The position numbers and the translations under genes were made by a program. The notes under the pieces were generated by a model, which was not told the origin of the DNA, did not search any database, and saw only the letters and a program-made list of their open reading frames with translations. A DNA stretch of 64,000 nt from Porpolomopsis calyptriformis (lineage: Eukaryota; Basidiomycota; Agaricomycetes; Agaricales; Hygrophoraceae), in the NCBI GenBank assembly GCA_951640195.1, contig OX621164.1, forward strand, positions 2,027,098-2,091,097. The letters are read 5' to 3'. The first letter of the stretch is position 1. Every line of letters begins with the position of its first letter. Below, piece after piece: positions 55,447 through 64,000 of the stretch.

Positions 55447-57915
55447 CTACGGGTGGCTAGTAAGAGACCAATTCTGGACAGGAACTGACCCAGGTGTGAC
55501 AAAATCGCTCGAAGACATCCCAGGCCACTGAGGGTTGAACAACACTTGTAAACTGTACGTCCCCGCAGGTAGACTAATGATCACAACCGTCACTCCATCG
55601 TTCGGCTGATCTGGCACGGGTGGCGAAGGATCGCTCGGGAACCGCACAGCCGGTGAGGTCGTAAACGTGGCTCCGGACGGCGGATTCAAAATCGTCAGGT
55701 CCATCGTTTGTCCATCGAGAGTCAACGTAGCCGAGGTGCCCGATGCATTAACGGTCGCATTCGTATGCATCCGCCATTGAATCGGGGCCTGCGACGAAAT
55801 ATCGTCTTGAAGAAGCACTTGCTTGCGGTTGTTGATCGTACGAATCCCGCGATGGAACGACGTCCTACCGTCTCAGTCATTAATCACCCAAATCCGTCAG
55901 TAAACGGGAAGACATACACATTAAAGTATGCACTTGAGAGATCAGCCGTGAAGAAGGCCGTCGAGTTATTCGGTACCTCGAACACCGTGCTTGACCCTTG
56001 TTCAGTCCCAGTCGAACCGAATTGGACAGTGGGTTGCGCTAAAACATTCTGGTTCACCTGGTTGACCAAAATCGTATTCTGACCTTCCGTCATCTTACGG
56101 TAGTACAACCACCGGTCGCTTTGCTGCGTGTCGTTACTGAAGTAGTTCGGCGAGTTGTAGTCACCAGAACCAAGCTCGCCGGCCCAACGTGTCCCTAGCG
56201 CATCCAGAACAAAATCGCCACAGTCGAGGTCGTTGTGCGTCTGATGACCTTGAAGCGTCCCGGCTTTCATCGCCACATACAATGCGTTAAGGTCTGTCCA
56301 TGTACTCCTCATCGCTGCCCACTGGTCTGTCCCGGCATCGAAGAAGTGATCCAACGGCTGTCCGTCCCAAAACGCGCCAGACACCGTGGGGTCGTACCAG
56401 AACATACTGTTGGGCTCAGCAGCATCATGTTGTTCTCGCTGGAACAAAGCGAATTCAGGTTGCGAGAATTGGTCGGCATAAAACAGCATGGAATTGGCGG
56501 TGGTCGAAAATTTATTCGGACCGTGGTCTCCGTAGTTAAACAGGGAGGTGGCACCTTGCGAGGACATATGGTACAAGCCCGTCCAGTTGAAATTTGGGTT
56601 CGTAGTCAGCAGTCCGTAATCTGACCCTGTCGCCGTCAGGAGAGAAGATGCCATTTCCGCGTGTCCGGTCGTCCCAAAGTACCAATAGTTGGCTGTTTCT
56701 GCCCATGTACCGTCGCTGGACACGGCAAAAACACAATTCTGGTTGGCGTTGTCGACGGTGAAGCCGAGAATTTGAGCAGCGGTACCGGACGTGTCATCGC
56801 CAAGAATGGCGAGTGCACCCATGGTGAGCCCCGAGTTGCAGACACAATTCCAGTTACCGGTGATGTTACTTGTCCACCAACCGTTAGCGCCCGACGGGTT
56901 GGTGAAAGCGTTCACTCCAAGGCTGAGACCGTATTGGATCATGGTGGACATAATCGAGCTTCTTTGGTCAGGTGTCCAGGCATCGTACAGCCAATCATAG
57001 CCGATAGCGAACGCCGCTGTCATTTCAGCGACATCTAAGAAGTGTTGCGAGTTCCATCGGTCGACGGGAGGGCCGAAACTAGTGCCGTTGCCAGCGGCAT
57101 TCTGATCGTCAAACGAATTAACATGACGGTGAGAACGAGTGCCGAGAGACCAACCTCAAGTTCCTGCCACGTGCGGTTGAGCCACTGAGTATCGTTCGTC
57201 ATGCGGTAGACATATGCAAAAGCCTTGATTCTCATTTTGATATCACGAGAAACGTCGAGAATTCCGCTCGAGCCATCCATGACGTACGCCACGGGGGGTT
57301 GTGAGAAATAAGCGGAAGCATTCCCGAAGATAGTGCTATTCCAGCCTTGGAGATACGGGTCATTCTGGATGAGCTCGGGAAGTGCTGCCCATTTATAGGC
57401 GGGGGCAAGAAGGCGGGGGCGATCTGGGCGAACACTGAGCTTGGATGGATTGGCAGGTTTAAAGGGATCTTGTGGCCAGGCAATAGTCGGACTATTGGAA
57501 GAGATGAAAGTAGGGGTAGTAAATACGGCGGTATCGGTCTGTTTTGACAAACGCGGGGATTTTTGAGAGGAACGAACAAAGATTTTGCCAACGGACTCAC
57601 AGTTGAGACGTAGATAGGCATCTGGTATTGGCTGTCGGTAGCCGTGGCAAACCTGCCAATAGCATTTTTTTGGCTAGCAGCAGAACTGGCGGCGGCGGCG
57701 GAACTGCTGGAAAGATTGCTATTGTGCTTGCGACTGCCAATAACACCACCAACGACGGCGCCGACGATGACAATGAAAATAATAGGAATACCGATCTTCA
57801 ACCAGTTGCTAGTACGTTTTCGGGTAGGCATAGGTGCGATATAGCCGGATGAGGAATTATATTGTTCATGACCATAGAGAGGCTGTAAATCGATCGAGTT
57901 GTAATTGGTGGACAT
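55447..57915 (-). CDS. Membrane-anchored heparinase II/III-like enzyme
   Basis: The protein begins MSTNYNSIDLQPLYGHEQYN in the cytosol and has one N-terminal membrane anchor (KIGIPIIFIVIVGAVVGGVI). A Ser/Ala linker precedes a large lumenal or outer domain. That domain opens RPRLLAPAYKWAALPELIQ and continues ISRDIKMRIKAFAYVYRMTN-type helices (SRDIKMRIKAFAYVYRMTND is seen). It has FAIGYDWLYDAWTPDQRSS and SNITGNWNCVCNSGLTMGAL from an alpha/alpha toroid. The conserved His/Asp block HQTHNDLDCGDFVLDALGTR leads into a beta-rich C-terminal part ending VPVQNWSLTSHP. Heparinase II/III-like proteins are polysaccharide lyases or hydrolases; the substrate is unknown. The start at 57915 is an ATG. The stop is at 55447-55449. 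Confidence 0.78.
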
Positions 57916-58000
57916 GGTAGCCACCAGAGCGAAGGAAAAGGATATGAAAAAGAGCGACTAGCAAAGGGATATCGTGAATACAAAAAGTAACCAGCGGGGG

Positions 58001-58168
58001 GGGAATGATGATGGTCGAAGGTAAACGGTTGTCACGAGGCGGTGTTTGTCGCCTAATATTGGTAAAGGTGCCGGCATCTCGGCATAAGACTGGCTGCCAA
58101 TCTTATGCCGAGATGCCGGCAATATTAGGCGACAAACACCGCCTGACAACCGTTACCTCATCATTCCC
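58001..58168. repeat. Imperfect inverted repeat (foldback/MITE-like element)
   Basis: Two arms of about 75-95 bp face each other around a centre at about 58095. The longest perfect stems are 23 bp (58038-58060 with 58121-58143) and 20 bp (58070-58089 with 58101-58120). The outer ends pair as well (GGGAATGATGA at 58001, TCATCATTCCC ending 58168). The left arm carries small insertions, notably 9 nt at 58061-58069. It sits between two divergent start codons. Confidence 0.9.
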
Positions 58169-58346
58169 AGCCAGTGCAGCAGTGCAGCCCAGCAATGTCT
58201 GTCACGGTCATCGCAGCCAAACCGCCCATTAATCGAACTTTCAGATTTATAGGCAAGTTGTGTTTGAAACCCTCAGAGCACAGGCTTTCAATTTTTTTTG
58301 GCTGCCAGATATCGGCGGTTAGGTCTCTCGACATGGACCTGGCTTC

Positions 58347-59674
58347 ATGACTCAACCTTTAATCCCACCAGTGAATCTGACCGACCCTGTGTTCCGAGGG
58401 ATCCACCGCGGCAGAAAGAAACACGACGGTCCGTCCTCTCCATAGAAACATTGTCGATCTGACCATCCCCCAAGATGACTTCGAGGCAGTGTTAGAAAGA
58501 TCTAGGAGAGCTGGCGTACAGTCTATGATTATCACGGGCGGCAGTCTACACGAATCGAAGGAAGCCCTTCGGATAGCCAAGAAATATGGTGAACCAGCCA
58601 GTACACATCTTTCCCCGATCGTTATTCTAAGGCTTCTAAAGACATGTATGCCACCGTTGGCTGTCATCCTACCCGTTCTACCCAATTTGAGAAGTACAAA
58701 GGTGGACCGGAGGCATACTTCCAAGCTTTAAGCGACCTGATCGAGAATAACCTGCAAGGCAAAGGCAGAGTCGTAGCCGTTGGAGAGTGCGGATTAGGTA
58801 AAATCTCCAGCTTGGTGTCCGCCGCTAAACCTGAGCTATTGTGCAGATTACGACCGCACGCATTTCGCGTCAGAGGACGTCCAGCGTCGATACTTTCGTG
58901 AGCACGTTTGCCAGTCTTTCGCTCGCCCATCTGATCACTTAGTTTCACAAGGTATGCAACTCGCACTTGCAAAAAAGTATCATCTTCCTCTCTTCCTCCA
59001 TTCTCGTGCCGCGCATGTCGATTTTGTCAAGATCTTGCGCGAGGAAGGTTTTCATGACGGAGGAAAAGCAGCAGGTGCAAAAGGCGGTGTCGTCCATAGC
59101 TTTACTGGCACCGTCGAAGAAGTTGTCGAACTTGTCAGTGGATACACATGTTTTGAAATCTTTTTGAATCTAATTTTATCAGCAGATGGACATGGGTTTC
59201 CATATCAGGTTCAGTATAGCTTTCAAATTTCGAGTTATTCTCCGCTCACTCCCCTCCAGCGTAAACGGTTGCTCGCTCAAAACAGAAACGAATCTCGCCG
59301 CTGCTCGAGCTATCCGTCCGGAGGCCATACTACTAGAGACGGGTAAGTCTGCCTCTTGATTATTCCTCGCAATTACCAGTCCATACCACTCGCTAGATGC
59401 GCCCTGGTGTTCTATGACTTCTACGCATGCCTCAAGACGATACCTGGACAGTCTTCCCACATCTCTTCGAGATTTATACTTCCCTTTGGCCACCAAAGTG
59501 GAGACTTTTGTTTACGGCAAACCTGTCAAAGGCAGGAATGAACCGAGTGCGATTGGTGGTGTTGCTTGGGTGATACATAAATTGAGCGACGGGATTCCGT
59601 TAGAAAAGGTGACGGAAAAGGCTTGGAAGAACACCGTAGAGCTATTTGGTTTAGAAGAACTTGCTGCAAAATAG
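58347..59674 (+). CDS. TatD-family metal-dependent deoxyribonuclease
   Basis: TatD proteins are TIM-barrel metal-dependent nucleases linked to DNA repair and apoptosis-like DNA degradation. The start [20 protein letters not shown] is typical of the eukaryotic TATDN1 group. Spliced sequence then gives [55 protein letters not shown] and [17 protein letters not shown], with metal-ligand histidines and the catalytic Glu. Next come [20 protein letters not shown] and [15 protein letters not shown]. The Asp of the last motif is in ILLETDAPWC, and the gene ends [17 protein letters not shown]. The stop is at 59672-59674. Confidence 0.92.
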
Positions 59675-59742
59675 ATATGATTGAATAAGCATTAACAATT
59701 TCGATCATTTTAGCTCGGTCTTGATACTGCAAAAGGAACCCA

Positions 59743-61249
59743 ATGTTGGGTAACAATGGCAAACGCCAACAGGGGACGCCTACTTACTCGGGGTTTCGTG
59801 ATGCTAGTGGCCAGGATGTCGTCCTGTTAGCGTTGTCTACAGTGGGATTAGCATGGTACTTCACCGTGTGGACGCTCTGGCTTCTTGGCTGCTGGGTCGC
59901 GTAAGTTTCCTCGGCGACGTTTCATAACCATTGCTGAACAACTATTCCAGCCGTAAAAGGTATCGGCTGCGACCCCGTTCTCCCTTGTCGTCTGCACCTT
60001 CTGCTTCCGTGCCTGGGGTATCGATTCTGCGACCTCTGAAGGGTCTAGACACGAATTTGTACGAAAACCTGGAATCCACCTTTACTCAAGACTATCCGAA
60101 CTATGAGATCCTATTTTCTGTCGCGGACAAGCACGACCAAGCCCTCTCTGTTGTCCAGGATCTACTAGCAAAGTATAGAACTTTCAACGCCAAGGTCATC
60201 ATAGGTATAGACCACATTTCATTACATTTAGCTGAAAGACGACCATTTCCCTTCCAGGTGAGGAAGTTGTTGGCATCAATCCTAAAGTGAACAACCTCAT
60301 TCGCCCATATCGCCAAGCTGCCCATGACATTATATGGGTTCTCGATTCCAATGTAATGGTGTCTCCTGGAACACTTGCACGTTCGGTAGACGCGCTTGTC
60401 GGTCCACCAGCCACACAGCGGAGACGTGTCTGTCTCGTCCACCACGTGCCCTTTGCGTTTGCAAACGGAACGAAACTCGGCACAAAACTCGAAGAAGCAT
60501 TTCTCAACACGAACCACGCCAAAATGTACATCGCGATCAACGTCGTCGCCGTTGAGTCCTGTGTCGTGGGCAAGTCAAATCTTTATCGTCGCTCCGATCT
60601 AGAACGGGTCAGCGGTTCCCTGAAGCCATTGAGTTCATCCTCGGGGGATGATGCAAGTCTACCGAACGAGTGCGGCCTCGCCGTTTTTGGCCGATTTCTC
60701 GCGGAGGATAACATGATTGCGGGTGCCTTGTGGCACGAACTAGGCCATCGTCACGATTTGTCTTGTGACGTCGCTCGGAACGTAGTTGGAAACATGACGT
60801 TCTTGGACTATGTTTGGCGTCGAGTACGCTGGATTCGCGTGCGCAAACACATGGAATTTGCAGCGACTTTGGTGGAACCACTAACTGAAGGTGTCGCGCT
60901 TTCGATGATCGGCTTCGCGAGTCTCAGATACCTCATTGGCATTTCTCTATGGCCATTTTATCTCTTGCATCTTGTATTTTGGCTATTGGTGGATATGGAC
61001 GTGTACGCATCGTTGGCTGGACATTCCGTCCTCGATGTGATGCGGTGGGGACTTCTCCAAGCATGGGTCATGAGAGAGCTTCTCGCGTTTCCGATCTGGA
61101 CCTTGGCCATCGTTGGGAATGAAGTGGAGTGGAGGGGAAGAAAATACAAAGTGATACGTCACGGTGAGATTGAGAGAGCAAGCGAGAGCCTGGTAAAAGT
61201 TGGTTCAGGTACAAGGGACAACAACAAGATTACGAGCGTCTGGAGCTAG
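59743..61249 (+). CDS. UGCG: Ceramide glucosyltransferase (GT21)
   Basis: This enzyme transfers glucose from UDP-glucose to ceramide in the Golgi membrane to make glucosylceramide, a major fungal sphingolipid. The start MLGNNGKRQQGTPTYSGFR is chosen because a nearby ATG at 59756 leads quickly to a stop. A membrane anchor (LLALSTVGLAWYFTVWTLWL) precedes the catalytic domain: VSILRPLKGLDTNLYENLES, ILFSVADKHD, IIWVLDSNVMVSPGTLARSV, VFGRFLAEDNMIAGALWHEL and the RxxRW motif in YVWRRVRWIRVRKHM. The first Asp residues and RVRW correspond to the D,D,D,(Q/R)xxRW signature. C-terminal hydrophobic helices end before KITSVWS. The stop is at 61247-61249. Confidence 0.93.
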
Positions 61250-61356
61250 TTCCCGACTGATGTGTAGACCGTATATATAAGTATTATAATTCTCTACAAC
61301 ATTAAACCAGTCAACCGCTGGTGTATCGCCAAGCTGTGAAAACTGTCGAGCGCGGT

Positions 61357-62127
61357 CTAGGCATTAGGAGTTGTAAAGGTGATACTACCCTCCATTCGAC
61401 ACAAGCATATCAAAACTCTGAAGTAGTGGATCAAAACGATCTCTTTGAAAAGTTGGTCAGTCCACTCCTCCTCCCTGAAATACTGAAGGGCGGTCTGACG
61501 CAAACGTATTGAGCGGCCGTCGCAGAGGGACTTGCGCAGGGTAGAAGCCAAGGTGGGCTGATCTCCCTTGAGGCGATACTCTCTGGCGGTCCGTTGACGT
61601 TCGTTCGAGAACCAATTTTTCACTTGGTTGTATTCCCTGGTTGGAACCGTGGGTTTAATAAAAGCAACATTCTGCGAGTATAAAAGCACATACCGCCGGA
61701 TGATGACCGCTATTTGAGCAAGCCATGCTTCGTCGGGGTATGGGGTGATTTCATCGTACACCATCGATAGGACGAGACGCTGATGGTCGCTGGCAGGTAC
61801 ATTCATAGTTGACTGGATCTTCATCGCCTTGAGTTTAAGTTCGCGAACTCTCGCATCTCTGTCGGATGCGGTTCTTGCATCGTGTTTGGCGTATGGGTGA
61901 ACAAGTCGTTTTCTCCTTGACAAAGACTTTGCATCGGCAGACCTAGTGGAATGTGGGGGATATTTATATGGGATGCCGTTCAAAGAGTTCGAATGGGTTT
62001 GTGGTTGGGGACAGCTGTTAGACAGCATGATGAGATTCTGGGGAGGTGGTGACGAGGGACGAACTTGGGGTGGGGTCAGCGCCCCGCCGGAAAGTGTTGT
62101 GGCAGTGGATGATAGGTGAGTGAACAT
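61357..62127 (-). CDS. Homeodomain transcription factor
   Basis: A predicted nuclear DNA-binding protein. It begins MFTHLSSTATTLSGGALTPP and continues with a basic region (RSADAKSLSRRKRLVHPYAK). A homeodomain follows: LVLSMVYDEITPYPDEAWLA, then QIAVIIRR joined to EYNQVKNWFSNERQRTARE, where the WFSNERQR helix contacts DNA. The 57-nt intron (GTATGT...CCAACCAG, about 61626-61682) is a multiple of three and lacks a stop, so an unspliced reading adds 19 residues inside the domain. The C-terminal part includes LRKSLCDGRSIRLRQTALQY. The stop is at 61357-61359. It is not clearly a mating-type HD1 or HD2 gene, as it has no paired partner here. Confidence 0.78.
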   Translation of the reverse strand: MFTHLSSTATTLSGGALTPPQVRPSSPPPQNLIMLSNSCPQPQTHSNSLNGIPYKYPPHSTRSADAKSLSRRKRLVHPYAKHDARTASDRDARVRELKLKAMKIQSTMNVPASDHQRLVLSMVYDEITPYPDEAWLAQIAVIIRRYVLLYSQNVAFIKPTVPTREYNQVKNWFSNERQRTAREYRLKGDQPTLASTLRKSLCDGRSIRLRQTALQYFREEEWTDQLFKEIVLIHYFRVLICLCRMEGSITFTTPNA

Positions 62128-62472
62128 AGCGCTTTGATATGACCGTCGAAGTCAAGAGCAGAGGGCTTAAACTAGCCCAAGTCGATGATCTCCCCCATGT
62201 CCAGAATAAGTTGTGGCAGCGAGGCCACATCGACTCTGCCTATTGCCGCTTGTGGTGGCAGTCTATTGTCATAAACGGTACTGTGACCTATTGTTCCGCC
62301 AAGTTAGTGGATTCACTAGCAAGACAAGGGAACGGGTCCAAGCGTTACCGTGGAATGTTATGAGCGATGTCCATAGATAGAGATAGGGGACATGCGATAT
62401 ATTAAAGTAGACATCACGGGGTTTAATGATAACAAACAGGTACAAATAAATTCAGTCGCTCGACGAGTCTCC
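62128..62472. other. Divergent promoter region between homeodomain gene and SEC3
   Basis: This is a 345-bp interval upstream of both genes. Short frames on the plus strand have no recognised domain. I see no repeat or RNA gene. Confidence 0.4.
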
Positions 62473-64000
62473 ATGTCAGATCAAGCATCCGTGCGGCAGA
62501 GAATCATATCTTCTGTGTTTTCAAGACGCAATGCGGCTGGTTCGCTCGAGGAAACATACGTTGCTCACCTTAAAATTTGGGAGGATGGTGGCCCAGAAGG
62601 TGGTGGAAGGAAGCCACGATATATACTTATTTCAGGTGCGAATTGACGGCCATTGATAAGTGCCCGGTGGAGAACTGATATGCAAACACACAGAAACCGT
62701 CAACGAGACCGGCTTCATCCACAAATCCAAACTGAACTCAAATGGTTCCTTCTCCGTGGGCAAGACCTGGAGACTGGCCGAGTTGAGGGCAATACAGGTT
62801 ACAGATGTGAGTGACTAGTCCGCTACGTGAACCATGACACACCCAATCGCATGAAGTAGCCATTCGTCCTCAACATCACGTTGTCAAGAACATACACCTG
62901 GGAAACCGAAAATCAATCCGATCAATCCGACTTTATCACAGCACTGGTCAGACTGTTCAGGAAAGTGATGGCAGGTGGTCAGCCTTTGAAGTTGGAAGGC
63001 TTTCAGGATCCAGATGCATTCCCAGACCAAGTGTCATCCCCACGCTCTCGCTCTCGTGCAGGTCCCTCTTCTCGGTCCGGCTCTCCTGCCACGTTCTCGA
63101 GTCGTCCAACGGACACACCACCCTCTAGGAGTCGTGCCTCTTCCCCCACACGATCACAAGCTGGCACGGTTCGTTCCAGACATGCCGGACGTCCTTCCGG
63201 CGCGTCCTCTGCATCCAATCAGATACTGTCAACGAATTTGCCACAAACTTCCTCCAGATCGCCCTTTGCTGACCCTATGCTGCAAGAGACGAGTTCTAGG
63301 TCAACTCCTCGTCCCTCTTTAGACATCCCCTCGAATGCACTTTATAAGCAATCTGGCCTTTCGCCTCCATCAACTCGCGCACAATCTGTTTCTCCAGCAC
63401 TTTCTACCGGTCTTCGCAAACCGTCATTTCAAGGCGGAATTCCTGCTGGTACTGACGCCTCACAGTCACGTCGTGACCCCAATGCTCGTATTTCCTTTTT
63501 TGATCCCGCAAACCAAGCAGCTCTTGACCGTCTCATGTCCGGGGGGTCTGGAACACAGAACGAAGGTGAAGTCGAGGAGGAAGGCATCCACGCAACAATG
63601 GCGGACGTGGAAGAAATGTTGGAGGGATACGAATGGGCAAGTGAAGATGTTATTGGACGGAAGACTTCTAGAGGCGCTGCAGATCTCATTGAAGCCCGGC
63701 TGCTGGACGAATTAATGGCGCTCGACAAGGTAGGTTGGTGCCTAATTCACCGAAATGAAAAACATCCCATGTCTATTCGGTCAGGCAAACATATACTCCT
63801 TCCTCGAATCGGACGATCGCATAGGAGTGGTGCTGAAGTACTTGGACGAAGCCATTTCAGAGTTAGACAGCATGAGCAGTCTTGTTTCGTCGTACAAGAT
63901 TCATCTCAACGTAAGCGCATTGTTTGTGCAAGGCCTTTTGTGACCGTACTCTTCAGGCTGTCAGCGACGACATATTGTACATCCAGTCTCAAAATAGAGG
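62473..64000 (+). CDS. SEC3: Exocyst subunit Sec3, 3' end beyond window
   Basis: Sec3 is the exocyst subunit that marks sites of polarised secretion and binds PIP2 and Rho GTPases. The start MSDQASVRQRIISSVFSRR lies inside a longer frame that begins upstream; the family favours this ATG. The N-terminal PH-like domain continues LEETYVAHLKIWEDGG, then PRYILIS, FIHKSKLNSNGSFSVGKTWR, ELRAIQVTDPFVLNITLSRT and DFITALVRLFRKVMAGG. A Ser/Arg/Pro-rich linker of about 200 residues follows. The helical core begins ATMADVEEMLEGYEWASEDV and RLLDELMALDKANIYSFLES and runs off the window edge. Confidence 0.9.

Noticed and set aside
61626..61682. Extra 19-residue segment in the homeodomain
   Set aside because: It is bounded by GT and AG, and its removal gives a normal homeodomain, so I treat it as intron in the main form.
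1..64000. CRISPR arrays, insertion sequences, operons and riboswitches
   Set aside because: No spaced direct repeats, transposase genes or prokaryotic gene arrangement; the DNA is intron-rich fungal sequence.

Overview
The window is nuclear DNA from a filamentous basidiomycete, most likely an Agaricomycete. The evidence is dense small genes on both strands, many GT-AG introns of about 50-60 nt, very short intergenic gaps, and gene products that read best as basidiomycete orthologues (Yhm2, Ima1, Trs85, ceramide glucosyltransferase, KRE6/SKN1). I see no prokaryotic signal, no intact transposon, and no tRNA or rRNA gene. Exon structures were worked out by eye from reading frame, splice sites and family conservation, so the listed spans run from start to stop codon and include introns.

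Layout. 1-5479: 3' part of a RAV1 (V-ATPase assembly) gene, then Rab GDI on the minus strand. 5641-9978: a divergent pair, a Myb-like (possibly Rap1-type) protein and mitochondrial methylmalonate-semialdehyde dehydrogenase. 10078-11824: a divergent pair, low-molecular-weight tyrosine phosphatase and an SH3BGR-like thioredoxin-fold protein. 11940-16058: a short-chain dehydrogenase, seipin, an unknown protein and a lipocalin-like protein. 16129-20461: an LCCL-domain membrane protein, a zinc-finger-like protein and an Mpv17/PMP22 protein. 20512-27914: TRS85 (TRAPP), YHM2 (mitochondrial citrate/oxoglutarate carrier) and a WW-domain protein. 28646-33192: a large coiled-coil protein and SHB17. 33265-40759: VPS18, CGR1 and a Ser/Pro-rich unknown. 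41067-50683: SEC39, a UBE2O-type E2 and a KRE6/SKN1 glucan synthesis protein. 50781-53869: a SNAP43-like snRNA transcription factor and IMA1. 54154-57915: a Ser/Thr-rich single-pass membrane protein and a membrane-anchored heparinase II/III-like enzyme. 58001-58168: a strong inverted repeat. 58347-64000: TatD nuclease, ceramide glucosyltransferase, a homeodomain protein and the 5' part of SEC3.

Most genes are housekeeping genes and do not form one pathway. Membrane traffic is well represented (RAV1, GDI1, TRS85, VPS18, SEC39, SEC3). Lipid and membrane functions (seipin, glucosylceramide synthase, Mpv17) and cell-surface glycan functions (KRE6/SKN1, heparinase-like) also appear.

The least expected signals are in gene architecture: micro-exons of 7, 9 and 22 nt that restore conserved motifs, three GC-AG introns, start codons of divergent genes only 34-80 bp apart, and a foldback element of about 168 bp between two divergent genes. 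I did not find an obviously new multi-gene system.
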